Shown here piece by piece: positions 56,677 to 64,000 of a DNA stretch of 64,000 nt. The stretch is from Dietzia sp032248695 (GTDB taxonomy: Bacteria; Actinomycetota; Actinomycetes; Mycobacteriales; Mycobacteriaceae), in contig NZ_JAVHXC010000001.1 in assembly GCF_032248695.1 (NCBI RefSeq), positions 620,001 through 684,000 of the forward strand, given 5' to 3'. How positions within the stretch are numbered: position 1 is the first letter of the stretch; every line of letters starts with the position of its first letter. The notes beneath the pieces are model-generated. The model was given only the letters and a program-made list of their open reading frames with translations. It did no database searches and had not been told where the DNA came from. Made by a program: the position numbers and the translations under genes.

Positions 56677-57792
56677 CTATCGTCCTTCTTGCACCGGCGG
56701 CGCGCCCGTCTCCCCCTCGGGGACACCGCGGCGCCGCAATTCGGCTTCGGCCCGGACCAGGCCACCGTGTTCGAGCGCGGCGAGCCAGCTGTGGTCCGAC
56801 CACACCAGCCGACCTCGCCGTCTGACCTCCACCGCGAGTTCGCCGGTGAGGTGCTCGATCGACCCGGCGGAGTTGCGCTCCTGCGACGGCAGCGGCACGG
56901 GCAGGACGTGCGCGCGGTCGAGCGGGGAGCGCCCGCTGACGCGGATCTCCCAGCCGTAGCCGCGGCCCTCGAGCTCCCAGCTCTCGTCGGTGACGTCGGC
57001 GCGCACGGGCGAGACCACGGGGTTGCCGAGCCGGATCACACGCCCGCCGGGGAGCCGCACCACCAGGGCGGTGACCTCGGTGCGCAGCGGCCCCGAGTGG
57101 ATCTGGCCGCCGGCGAACGCGACGCAGGTGTCGGGCTCGGAGAATGCCTGGGCCTGGCCCCACCACCACGAGTCGGGGAAGCCCTCGGCGCCCCAGTTCT
57201 TCTCGCCGTACACCTCGGCGTCGTCGAAGTCCCAGCGGCGGCCGTCGAGCTCGGCCCAGCCGCTGGCGCGCCCGCCGAGCAGCCAGGGGTGCCAGTACTG
57301 GTTGAGCGCGGGGACCGACTGGAAGATGCTCGACCCGCCGACGGCGCGGCGCGGCCACTCCACGGGATCGGCGATGTCCACGTGCAGACGGGCACCGTCC
57401 CCCATGTCCACGCGGATGCCCTCGGGCAGGTACTCGAACCGCCCGCCGGAGCGTGCGCCGATGCGCTCGGGGTCGGCCCAGCCGTGCGGCGCCGCGGCGA
57501 GGCGGAGCGTGGAGACCGGGCCCGAGGGCGACGACGACGAGGTGTCCCCGTCGCCGGGTCGGCGCGCGCCACCGGCCTCGAGGGGGATGATCACCTCGTC
57601 GGAGGCCAGGCCGAGCGTCGCCCAGTGGCCGTCGGGTCCGCGGTTGACCCCGATGAGGGCGATCGCGACGCGCCCGCGTTCGCGGTCGGTGATCCGGAGG
57701 AAGTACCCCTCCATGGCGACGCCGTGTGCGCGGCGCGGATCTCCGAAGGGCAGGTCTGCACCGGTCGCCCGGTATCGCCGGAGGGGTCCCAT
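56677..57792 (-). CDS. Tocopherol-cyclase-like protein
   Basis: A 371-residue protein of the tocopherol cyclase/lipocalin-like family. Signature segments are AMEGYFLRITDRERG, FQSVPALNQYWHPWLLGGRASG, AEVYGEKNWGAEGFPDSWWWGQA and the C-terminal HSWLAALEHGG. In plants and cyanobacteria the family closes the chromanol ring. In actinobacteria such proteins are widespread but uncharacterised and unlikely to make tocopherol; a lipid-binding or modifying role is a guess. ATG 57792 is divergent from the PH-domain genes. Confidence 0.8.
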   Translation of the reverse strand: MGPLRRYRATGADLPFGDPRRAHGVAMEGYFLRITDRERGRVAIALIGVNRGPDGHWATLGLASDEVIIPLEAGGARRPGDGDTSSSSPSGPVSTLRLAAAPHGWADPERIGARSGGRFEYLPEGIRVDMGDGARLHVDIADPVEWPRRAVGGSSIFQSVPALNQYWHPWLLGGRASGWAELDGRRWDFDDAEVYGEKNWGAEGFPDSWWWGQAQAFSEPDTCVAFAGGQIHSGPLRTEVTALVVRLPGGRVIRLGNPVVSPVRADVTDESWELEGRGYGWEIRVSGRSPLDRAHVLPVPLPSQERNSAGSIEHLTGELAVEVRRRGRLVWSDHSWLAALEHGGLVRAEAELRRRGVPEGETGAPPVQEGR

Positions 57793-57847
57793 GCTGCCAG
57801 CGTCCCATACCGGGACCGGCGGGGAGTCGGGAATCTAGGGTGAAGGC

Positions 57848-58336
57848 GTGTACGAGACGCAGTTGGCCCTGCGGCCGCCCCGCGAGCACGTCGATCCGCG
57901 GTGTCGCCGGTGGTGGGCGGCGCAGGTGGCGCTGTGGATGGCCGGCCCGCTGATCGCGCTGGCCGTCGCGGCGGTGTTCCTGGGACCGTGGCTGGTCCTC
58001 GCCGCGGTGGCGTGGGCGGCGCTCACGGTGGTCGCGCTGATCGGGGTGCCGCGGGTGCGGTGGGCGATCCACCGGTGGGAGGCCACGGACGTGGCCATCT
58101 ACAGCCGTAGCGGGTTGTTCTGGGAGGAGTGGCGGGCCGCTCCCCTGTCGCGGGTGCAGACGGTGGACAGGACCCGCGGTCCGCTACAGCGGCGGTTCGG
58201 CCTGGCCACGATCGTGGTGACCACGGCCTCCTCGAAGGGCGCGGTGCGCATCAGCGCGCTCGACGCCGACCTGGCCGAGGAGATGGTCGATCGCCTCACC
58301 CTCCTCGCCGAGGACGACCAGCGGGACGCCACGTGA
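57848..58336 (+). CDS. PH-domain membrane protein (bPH2, YdbS-like)
   Basis: A 162-residue protein with two transmembrane helices (about residues 24-68) followed by one bacterial PH domain (WEATDVAIYSRSGLFWEEWRAAPLSRVQTVDRTRGPLQRRFGLATI, two overlapping segments). GTG 48-50 bases after the divergent start; TAGGGT (57836-57841) six bases before GTG 57848 suggests a leaderless message. Its stop overlaps the start of the next PH-domain gene (GTGA). These YdbS/YdbT-type pairs occur next to each other in many Gram-positives and are linked to membrane stress resistance, with no defined reaction. Confidence 0.85.
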   Translation: MYETQLALRPPREHVDPRCRRWWAAQVALWMAGPLIALAVAAVFLGPWLVLAAVAWAALTVVALIGVPRVRWAIHRWEATDVAIYSRSGLFWEEWRAAPLSRVQTVDRTRGPLQRRFGLATIVVTTASSKGAVRISALDADLAEEMVDRLTLLAEDDQRDAT

Positions 58337-59907
58337 CCACGCCCGAGCCGCCCGGGCCCCTGCCGCCCGCGCCGCGACCGGAATGGCAACGCCTCGACCG
58401 CCGCACGATCGGCGCGTCGAGCATCGTGGCCGCCGGCGCACTGGCCGCGGTGGCGGTACCCGTCGCGATCGGTCTGCTCCTCAACGGGGTCGGCCCGGGC
58501 CGGGTCGCGTTCTGGACGATCTTCGCCACGGTTCTCGGCGCGGCGGGCACCGCGATCTCGGAGGTGGTCCGACTCGCGGTGACCGACTACCGGGTCGACA
58601 CCCACCGGATCGAGAAGCGCGTGCGCTTCCTGTCGAGCTCCACCACGACCCTCTCCGCCCAGCGTGTGCGCACCATCGAACTCACCGCCGATGTCGTCGA
58701 GCGCCGGTTGGGTATCGCCACGCTCAGGCTCGCCAGCGGTGAGACCGACGGCTCCCGTCTGACCCTGTCGGCGCTGGACCGCCGTGTGGCCGAGCGGCTC
58801 CGTCGCGATCTGTTGGCCGAGCGGGCCTCCGCGGACACCGAGGAGATCGCGCGGCTCGACCCGAGGTGGGTGCGCTACGCGCCGGTCGGGGTCGTCACGC
58901 CGGTGTCCGGGCTCGTCGCGTTCGGCCTGGTGTTTCAGGTGGCGGACTGGTTCGACGCGGTGCCCGCCATGCTGGAGTGGGTCTGGGGCCGGATCGGTTC
59001 GCTGCCGGTGCCCCTCGTCGTGGTGGGGGTGGTGGTGGCCGCGCTCGCGCTGGGCGCGGTGGCGGCGGTGGCCGTGTTCGTGGAGACCTGGTGGGGCATG
59101 CGGTTGGAGCGGCACCGCGACGGTTCGCTCGAGCTCCGCCGCGGGCTGGTGGTGGGGCGGCACACGTCCTTCGACGGCCGCCGGGTCCGCGGGGTGACGC
59201 TCTACGAGCCGCCGGGCCTGCGGTCGGTGGGCGCCGCGCGCCTGGACGTCATCGCCGTGGGGGTGGGCGCGGGCACCGACGAGGAGGGCGCGTCCACGCA
59301 GAGCCCGGCGTTGGTCCCGGGCTCACCGCGCGGGGTCCCCGTGCGGGTCGCCGAGGCGGTGCTGGGCGAGGCGGTCCCGGCCGTGTCCGGTCACGGCGGG
59401 CCATCGGCGCCGACCGGGCCGGGTCACGGTGGGGCGTCGGCGCCCGGTGTCACCGCGCTGCGGGCCCACCCACGGATGGCGCGACGACGACGAGCCGTCC
59501 GCGCCCTCCTCGCCACGGCCGCACTCACCGCGCTCGCGGCCGCACCCGTCCTCGTGTGGCGGTGGCTGTGGTGGGTTCCCGTCACGGTGGCCGCGACCAG
59601 TGGGGCGGTCGCCGCGTGGGCCGCCGTCGACAACTACCGGGGACTCGGCCACGCGGTCGGCCCGACGCTCGTGGTCCTGCGCAAGGGGTCGTTCCTGCGG
59701 CGTACCGACGTCCTCATCCGCGACGGGATCCTGGGCTGGAACGTGCGGCGCACCCCGTTCCAGCGCCGCGCCGGGCTCGTGACGCTGGTCGCCACGTCGG
59801 CCGGGGGTGGCGGCGCCTTCCGGCTGCCCGACGTCGACGAGCGGGCCGCGCGCGACTTGTGGTCGACCGCCGGGGACGTCTGGGACCACCTCACGCCCGG
59901 GGCCTGA
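58333..59907 (+). CDS. PH-domain membrane protein with repeated bPH2 domains (YdbT-like)
   Basis: A 524-residue protein with paired membrane helices near residues 28-75, 175-250 and 385-430, each followed by a bPH2 domain (TDYRVDTHRIEKRVRFLSSS; LERHRDGSLELRRGLVVGRH; LVVLRKGSFLRRTDVL). A low-complexity Gly/Pro/His linker (SGHGGPSAPTGPGHGGASAP) precedes the third unit. GTG 58333 overlaps the stop of the previous gene, so the two proteins are made together and probably form a complex. Confidence 0.85.
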   Translation: MTTPEPPGPLPPAPRPEWQRLDRRTIGASSIVAAGALAAVAVPVAIGLLLNGVGPGRVAFWTIFATVLGAAGTAISEVVRLAVTDYRVDTHRIEKRVRFLSSSTTTLSAQRVRTIELTADVVERRLGIATLRLASGETDGSRLTLSALDRRVAERLRRDLLAERASADTEEIARLDPRWVRYAPVGVVTPVSGLVAFGLVFQVADWFDAVPAMLEWVWGRIGSLPVPLVVVGVVVAALALGAVAAVAVFVETWWGMRLERHRDGSLELRRGLVVGRHTSFDGRRVRGVTLYEPPGLRSVGAARLDVIAVGVGAGTDEEGASTQSPALVPGSPRGVPVRVAEAVLGEAVPAVSGHGGPSAPTGPGHGGASAPGVTALRAHPRMARRRRAVRALLATAALTALAAAPVLVWRWLWWVPVTVAATSGAVAAWAAVDNYRGLGHAVGPTLVVLRKGSFLRRTDVLIRDGILGWNVRRTPFQRRAGLVTLVATSAGGGGAFRLPDVDERAARDLWSTAGDVWDHLTPGA

Positions 59908-59949
59908 CCGTCGCCCCGGTGTCGGCGCCCGGTGACACCCACCGCGGAC

Positions 59950-60657
59950 TCAGTCGGCGTCGACGGGCCGGACGTCGGTCCTCGGATCCAGTTTCCGCAC
60001 CAGGCTCGGCGCGAGTTCCGAGAGCTCGAACTCGGACAGCAGGCGCCCGACCTCGTCGTCGTCGACCCCGGACAGCACCCTCGCGATGGTGACCCCGTGC
60101 GAGGGCACGCTGACCACCCGGATCTCGTCGCCCGCCCCGACCGGCCCCGGCGTCAGGACCCGCGCGTACGCGCCCGGCCGCCCGCCCTCGGTGAACCGCC
60201 GCACCCAGCGCGGCTTCCCGACCCGGTGCGCGAAGGTCTGGCACGGCACGCGCGGCGTGGTGATCTCCATGCGCAGGCCCGCCGCGCCACCGGCCGCGCC
60301 GTCGCCGGGCACCTCCAGCACCGTCCCGATCTGCAGCCGCGAGGTGTCGACACCCGTGACGCGGAGGTTCTCACCGAAGAAGCCCGGCGGGATCGGGCCG
60401 CCGAACTCGGACTCCCACTGCGCGACATCGCAATCGGAGAGCAGGTACACGGCCTTCCAGATGCCGCCGTGGTGCTTGCGGTCGGCCTGGACGTCGCCGT
60501 GCAGCCCGTACTCCCGCACCTGGACCGGGCCGTCGACGGGGCGCTTGTCGATCGCGCTCACCCCCACCCGACCCGGCACGTCGATCAGTTGGTCGACCAC
60601 GCAGACGGCGCGGACCGTGAACGAGGCGGGCACCGAGGATGCCGACGGCGTGCTCAC
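59950..60657 (-). CDS. MOSC-domain protein (YiiM-like)
   Basis: A 235-residue MOSC protein. VDGPVQVREYGLHGDVQADRKHHGG, PPGFFGENLRVTGVD and the Cys in TPRVPCQTFAHRVG are the MOSC features, and a C-terminal three-helix region (DEVGRLLSEFELSELAPSLV) matches the YiiM extension. YiiM-type proteins bind molybdenum cofactor and reduce N-hydroxylated compounds. GTG 60657 overlaps the stop of the prenyltransferase gene, so the two are co-translated. Confidence 0.88.
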   Translation of the reverse strand: MSTPSASSVPASFTVRAVCVVDQLIDVPGRVGVSAIDKRPVDGPVQVREYGLHGDVQADRKHHGGIWKAVYLLSDCDVAQWESEFGGPIPPGFFGENLRVTGVDTSRLQIGTVLEVPGDGAAGGAAGLRMEITTPRVPCQTFAHRVGKPRWVRRFTEGGRPGAYARVLTPGPVGAGDEIRVVSVPSHGVTIARVLSGVDDDEVGRLLSEFELSELAPSLVRKLDPRTDVRPVDAD

Positions 60658-61418
60658 TGCCCGAACCTCCGGTTGCGGGCCGAGTACTCGCGCAGCGCAC
60701 GCAGGAAGTCCACGCGCCGGAACGCGGGCCAGTAGGCCTCCGTGAACCAGATCTCCGAGTAGGCGCTCTGCCACAGCAGGAAGCCGGAGAGCCGCTGCTC
60801 GCCGGAGGTCCGGATGACGAGATCGGGGTCGGGCTGGCCCGAGGTGTAGAGGTGCTCGCCGATCCCCTCGACGGTGATCCCCTCGACGAGGTCCGCGCCC
60901 GACCTGCCCTCGTCGATCAGCTGGGCCACCAGCTCGCGGGCGGCGTCGGCGATCTCCTGTCGCCCGCCGTAGCCCACCGCGACGTTGACCTTGACCCCCG
61001 GGCGGCCGGTGCTCGCCTGGGCCGCGTGCCGCAGGCGCCGGGCCAGCCACTCGGGCAGCAGCTCCAGGCGCCCGACGATCCGGACCTCCCAGTTCCGCTC
61101 GGGCCGGGTGATCTCGTCCACCACGTCGGCGATGATCTCCAGCAGCTCGCCCAGTTCGTCGGCGTCGCGGCCGAGGTTCTCGGTGGACAGCAGGTAGATG
61201 GTGGCCACGTCGATCCCGAGCTCGTCGCACCACCCCAGCATCTCGGCGATCTTCACCGCGCCGGCCCGGTGCCCGTGGGCGACGTCCGTGAAGCCGGCCT
61301 CCTTGGCCCAGCGGCGATTGCCGTCGCACATCACCGCCACGTGACGCGGCAGCCTCTTCCCGTCGAGCGACGACCGCAGTCGGGACTCGTAGAACCGGTA
61401 CAAGGGGGAGGTGGCCAC
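60654..61418 (-). CDS. uppS: cis-Prenyltransferase (UppS/short-chain Z-FPP synthase family)
   Basis: A 254-residue isoprenyl diphosphate synthase that condenses isopentenyl diphosphate in cis. HVAVMCDGNRRWAKEAG supplies the catalytic Asp and substrate Arg residues, with YLLSTENLGRD and the C-terminal DLVIRTSGEQRLSGFLLWQSAYSE pattern split by RTSGE. Position next to aroG, coaA and glyA and the N-terminal LYRFYESRL match Mycobacterium Rv1086, a Z,E-farnesyl diphosphate synthase, so a short-chain product is possible. GTG 61418 is the start; the ribosome-binding site is weak. Confidence 0.92.
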   Translation of the reverse strand: MATSPLYRFYESRLRSSLDGKRLPRHVAVMCDGNRRWAKEAGFTDVAHGHRAGAVKIAEMLGWCDELGIDVATIYLLSTENLGRDADELGELLEIIADVVDEITRPERNWEVRIVGRLELLPEWLARRLRHAAQASTGRPGVKVNVAVGYGGRQEIADAARELVAQLIDEGRSGADLVEGITVEGIGEHLYTSGQPDPDLVIRTSGEQRLSGFLLWQSAYSEIWFTEAYWPAFRRVDFLRALREYSARNRRFGQ

Positions 61419-61494
61419 GCCGGAAAGAGTACCGCGCGGCCACCCCCGCCCCGTGGAGCCCCTGACGCGCCGCGCGGTCAGCCGCGCCGGCCCG

Positions 61495-61563
61495 CGGGGG
61501 TCAGTCCCGGCGGCCGGCGGGGGTCAGTCCCAGCGGCCGGCGGGGGTCAGTCCCGGCGGCCGG
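61495..61563. repeat. Three tandem copies of a 23-bp unit at the end of aroG
   Basis: Units at 61495-61517, 61518-61540 and 61541-61563 are identical except for one base in the middle copy. The third copy contains the aroG stop codon and last codons, so the unit arose by duplication of the gene's 3' end. Copies 1 and 2 lie downstream, in front of the uppS start region. Confidence 0.9.
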
Positions 61564-62620
61564 CGCGCACCGCCGCGGCGAGGGCACGCAGCCCGTCCGC
61601 GGTGGTCTCCCACCCCATGCACGCGTCGGTGACGGACTGCCCGTAGACGAGCTCGTCGGCGTCGACGGACTGGGCGCCGGGCTCGATGAAGCTCTCGATC
61701 ATCAGTCCGGAGATGCCCTGCTCTCCCCCGCCGATCCGCTCGGACAGCTCGGCCACGACCTCGGCCTGCCGCTCGTGGGACTTGCCCGAGTTGGCGTGGC
61801 TCGCGTCCACCATCACCAGGCCCGGGAGTCCGACCTTGCCCACGGCCGCGACCGCCGCCGCGACGGACTCCGCGTCGTGGTTCGGCCCGCGGGTGCCGCC
61901 GCGCAGGATCACGTGGCAATCGGTGTTGCCCGCCGTCTCGACCACGGCCGCGCGCCCCTCGGCGTCGGTGCCGAAGAACACGTGACGCGCCGCCGAGGAG
62001 CGGCACCCGTCGACCGCCACCTGCACCTCGCCGTCAGTACCGTTCTTGAAGCCGACCGGCATGGACAGGCCCGACACGAGCTGACGGTGCACCTGGCTCT
62101 CCGTGGTGCGGGCGCCGATCGCACCCCAGGAGACGGCGTCGGCGATGTACTGCGGGCTGGTCGGCTCGAGGAACTCCGTCCCCACCGGCAGCCCCAGGTC
62201 CAGCACGTCGAGCAGGAGCTTGCGGGCGGTGCGCAGACCGCGCGGGATGTCGTAGCTCCCGTCGAGCGCGGGGTCGTTGATGAGACCCTTCCACCCGACC
62301 GTGGTGCGGGGCTTCTCGAAGTACACCCGCATCACGACGAGCAGGTCCTCGGCCGTCTCCTCGGCGAGCGCGGCCAGACGCCCGGCGTAGTCCAGCGCGG
62401 CGTCGGTGTCGTGGACCGAGCAGGGGCCCACCACCACGAGCAGGCGGTCGTCGCGGCCGGCCAGGACGTCGGCGACCTCTGAGCGGCTGCGCTCGACCAG
62501 CGCCTCGCGGGCCTCCCCCAGCGGGAGCTCGCCGAGGATCTCGGTCGGCGTCGGCAGCGGCGAGTAGGACAGGACGCGCCTGTCGGCGGTCTGGGTGGGG
62601 TTCTCGGCGGTGATGGTCAC
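61547..62620 (-). CDS. aroG: DAHP synthase, class I (AroG/AroF type)
   Basis: A 357-residue 3-deoxy-D-arabino-heptulosonate 7-phosphate synthase, the entry enzyme of aromatic amino acid synthesis. VVVGPCSVHD, MRVYFEKPRTTVGWKG, GARTTESQVHRQL, VGFKNGTDG and VDASHANSGK are the class I (E. coli AroF/G/H) motifs, with metal-binding Cys in GPCS. GTG 62620 follows AGGAG. Translation is preceded by an aromatic-rich leader peptide and attenuator (62709-62850), so expression responds to aromatic amino acid supply. Confidence 0.96.
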   Translation of the reverse strand: MTITAENPTQTADRRVLSYSPLPTPTEILGELPLGEAREALVERSRSEVADVLAGRDDRLLVVVGPCSVHDTDAALDYAGRLAALAEETAEDLLVVMRVYFEKPRTTVGWKGLINDPALDGSYDIPRGLRTARKLLLDVLDLGLPVGTEFLEPTSPQYIADAVSWGAIGARTTESQVHRQLVSGLSMPVGFKNGTDGEVQVAVDGCRSSAARHVFFGTDAEGRAAVVETAGNTDCHVILRGGTRGPNHDAESVAAAVAAVGKVGLPGLVMVDASHANSGKSHERQAEVVAELSERIGGGEQGISGLMIESFIEPGAQSVDADELVYGQSVTDACMGWETTADGLRALAAAVRAGRRD

Positions 62621-62708
62621 GGCGGTCGCTCCTGGTGTCGCGGTGGTGGCGGGCCCGGGTGCCGTGATCCTTCGAGGTGCCCATGTCGCACCCGGATCCG
62701 CCGCTACT

Positions 62709-62816
62709 GAAAAGGCGGGAGGCGGCGACCATGGTGGTCACCGCCTCTGGGCTCCGGGTGTCGACGATCCGTCTAGCGGACGCGTGCGCTCGCGGCGCGG
62801 GCTCCACCCGGAGCCC
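62709..62816 (-). promoter_or_regulatory. Ribosome-mediated attenuator of aroG
   Basis: In the minus-strand transcript, GGGCTCCGGGTG (62816-62805) pairs perfectly with CACCCGGAGCCC (62760-62749) as antiterminator. Alternatively, the first segment folds on itself (GGGCTCC/GGAGCCC). The terminator stem 62747-62736 / 62730-62719 (12 bp with one G-U) is followed by CCGCCUUUU ending at 62710. The antiterminator's 5' half overlaps codons 12-15 of the leader peptide, so a ribosome stalled at its aromatic codons would alter the folding. Confidence 0.8.
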
Positions 62817-62850
62817 ACATAAAGCGCCAATATGCGCGAGCGATCGACAT
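62773..62850 (-). CDS. Aromatic leader peptide of aroG (25 residues)
   Basis: The short frame encodes MSIARAYWRFMWAPGG and then an Arg/Ala tail, ending in TAG at 62773. Tyr7, Trp8, Phe10 and Trp12 in a seven-residue stretch are the hallmark of an attenuation leader sensing aromatic aminoacyl-tRNAs. TACTGT lies seven bases before the ATG and no Shine-Dalgarno sequence is seen, so the transcript may begin at the leader's start codon. A leader peptide gene in front of the DAHP synthase gene is known from Corynebacterium glutamicum (aroR), which supports the call. Confidence 0.82.
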   Translation of the reverse strand: MSIARAYWRFMWAPGGARAASARVR

Positions 62851-63227
62851 GGCAGACACAGTAGCAGACGGCCGGCCCGCCCCCGGAATCGGCCGCCCCG
62901 GTCCGGCGTGCGCTCGCGCCTGCGCGGCACGCCTCCGCCAGCCGTCACTTCGGCCCGCATTCGCCCAGGACGCCTCCCGGCGGAACGTACACAAGCGACG
63001 GCTGACGCGGGAAACCTCCTCGGGAGGCGGCGGGCCCGGGTCAAGCCGCGTCGTCGGGCGTGCGCGGGGGAATCCCGCGGACTGCCGAGCCTCCGCGGGG
63101 GAACTTCTCGCCCACCGCCGGGTGAGGGGAATACCGGCCGGCCCCCTTTTGTTTGACGTATCAGCAAAGTAGGATGGGCCATGTCAACAAACGAGATGGG
63201 CCAGGCCACCACGAGAGAGGCATCACC
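62851..63227. other. Gene-free region upstream of aroG leader and flavin monooxygenase
   Basis: No coding frame with plausible codon use is visible. It holds the divergent promoters: the possible -10 of the aroG leader at its left end, and on the right a plus-strand TTTTGT (63147-63152), 17-base spacer and TAGGAT (63170-63175) for the gene at 63228. TTGTTTGAC (63149-63157) and GTCAACAAA (63183-63191) form an imperfect inverted repeat flanking that -10 box, a possible operator. The centre (62870-63140) is very GC-rich with nothing recognisable. Confidence 0.5.
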
Positions 63228-64000
63228 ATGCAGTTCGGAATCTTCAGCATCGCCGACATCACCCCGGACCCCACCACCGGGCGCATACCCACCGAGCACG
63301 AGCGGCTCGAGGCGATAGTCGAGTACGCCACCCTGGCCGAGCAGGTGGGCCTGGACGTCTTCGCGCTGGGCGAGCACCACAACCCGCCGTTCGTGACGTC
63401 CTCCCCCACCACGACGCTGGGCTACGTGGCGGGCCGCACGAACGAGATCATCCTCTCCACGGCCACCACGCTCATCACGACCAACGACCCGGTGAAGATC
63501 GCCGAGGACTACGCCATGCTGCAGCACCTGTCCGGCGGCCGCGTGGACCTGACCATGGGCCGGGGCAACACCGGCCCGGTCTACCCGTGGTTCGGCCAGG
63601 ACATCCGCCAGGGCCTGCCGCTGGCGATCGAGAACTACGAACTCCTGCACCGCCTGTGGCACGAGGACGTCGTGGACTGGGAGGGCAAGTTCCGCACGCC
63701 CCTCCAGCAGTTCACCTCCACCCCGCGGCCGCTCGACGGCGTGGCCCCGTTCGTCTGGCACGGCTCGATCCGCTCGCCGCAGATCGCCGAGCAGGCCGCC
63801 TTCTACGGCGACGGGTTCTTCCACAACAACATCTTCTGGCCCATCCACCACACCAAGCAGATGGTCGAGCTGTACCGCCGCCGCTACGAGCACTACGGCC
63901 ACGGCTCCGCGGACCAGGCGATCGTCGGACTCGGCGGGCAGTTCTTCGCCCGCAAGAACAGCCAGGACGCGGTGAACGAGTTCCGCCCCTACTTCGACAA
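63228..64000 (+). CDS. LLM-class (luciferase-like) flavin-dependent monooxygenase, 5' part
   Basis: The frame is open from ATG 63228 to the end of the window; about 257 residues are seen. MQFGIFSIADITPDP, DVFALGEHHNPPFVTSSP, LSTATTLITTNDPVKIAEDYAMLQ and SGGRVDLTMGRGNT are typical of the bacterial luciferase-like TIM-barrel family using FMN or F420. SIRSPQIAEQAAFYGDGFFHNNIFWP follows as in the alkanal monooxygenase-like subgroup. GAGAGG lies before the ATG. Substrate unknown; the gene continues past base 64000. Confidence 0.88.
   Translation, partial: MQFGIFSIADITPDPTTGRIPTEHERLEAIVEYATLAEQVGLDVFALGEHHNPPFVTSSPTTTLGYVAGRTNEIILSTATTLITTNDPVKIAEDYAMLQHLSGGRVDLTMGRGNTGPVYPWFGQDIRQGLPLAIENYELLHRLWHEDVVDWEGKFRTPLQQFTSTPRPLDGVAPFVWHGSIRSPQIAEQAAFYGDGFFHNNIFWPIHHTKQMVELYRRRYEHYGHGSADQAIVGLGGQFFARKNSQDAVNEFRPYFD

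Noticed and set aside
56577..56765. Short minus-strand frame resembling a transposase tail
   Set aside because: It has no recognisable transposase motif and no terminal inverted repeats; the plus-strand reading of the same bases is equally protein-like.
1..64000. CRISPR arrays, rRNA, tRNA, prophage or intact insertion sequence
   Set aside because: No regularly spaced repeats of the right length, no conserved rRNA/tRNA segments and no transposase, integrase or phage structural motifs were seen.

Overview
The window is GC-rich actinobacterial DNA, almost certainly from the Mycobacteriales (Corynebacterium/Mycobacterium/Dietzia/Gordonia/Rhodococcus group). The evidence is the many FadE-type acyl-CoA dehydrogenases, the leaderless-looking promoters, and the neighbourhood glyA-coaA ... 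uppS-aroG, whose members are also neighbours in Mycobacterium tuberculosis (Rv1086, Rv1092c, Rv1093) and Corynebacterium glutamicum. No marker gene fixes the genus. I see no rRNA, tRNA, CRISPR array or intact insertion sequence.

Layout. (A) 1-8.2 kb: a CoA-ester module with a MaoC hydratase cut by the window edge, an FCD-type GntR regulator, a minus-strand SDR/CoA-transferase/acyl-CoA dehydrogenase operon and a divergent operon. The divergent operon holds a CoA-transferase resembling mesaconyl-CoA C1-C4 transferase and an acyl-CoA dehydrogenase; a zinc alcohol dehydrogenase follows. (B) 8.3-16.6 kb: CoA ligase, MHS-type transporter, aminoglycoside-phosphotransferase-like kinase, SDR, ACAD10/11-type acyl-CoA dehydrogenase and thiolase, divergent from a TetR gene with a perfect 18-bp palindrome between. 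The set resembles the levulinate (lva) pathway, in which a 4-hydroxyacyl-CoA is phosphorylated and the phosphate then eliminated. (C) 17.4-46.1 kb: a large catabolic regulon with its own TetR gene. It holds a ten-gene operon (enoyl-CoA hydratase, DUF35, Ltp-type thiolase/aldolase, two acyl-CoA dehydrogenases, a second kinase/ACAD10/11 pair, two SDRs, alcohol dehydrogenase, CoA ligase), an ABC importer with two related binding proteins, an Old Yellow Enzyme/flavoprotein/ADH/SDR operon, and an acyl-CoA dehydrogenase/nitroreductase/MFS operon. (D) 46.2-48.6 kb: housekeeping glyA and coaA. (E) 48.7-56.3 kb: a cluster of two cytochromes P450, a ferredoxin, a ferredoxin reductase, an aldehyde dehydrogenase and several small NTF2-like or ferredoxin-like barrel proteins. 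(F) 56.7-64 kb: housekeeping genes (tocopherol-cyclase-like protein, two PH-domain membrane proteins, MOSC protein, cis-prenyltransferase, DAHP synthase with an aromatic-amino-acid attenuator) and the start of a luciferase-like monooxygenase.

The most interesting signal is not a gene. A 15-bp imperfect palindrome, YTGAA-nTnnn-TTCAR, recurs at eleven places between 17.4 and 56.3 kb, nearly always between a promoter and a catabolic gene and repeatedly over the expected transcription start. It joins blocks C and E, which lie on either side of the unrelated glyA-coaA pair, into one candidate regulon. The TetR protein encoded at 20244-20864 is the best candidate for its repressor. Together the genes describe uptake, P450 hydroxylation, CoA activation, ring or double-bond reduction, beta-oxidation, 4-hydroxyacyl-CoA phosphorylation/elimination and retro-aldol or thiolytic cleavage of a branched or alicyclic (terpenoid-like) carboxylic acid. 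The substrate cannot be named from sequence.
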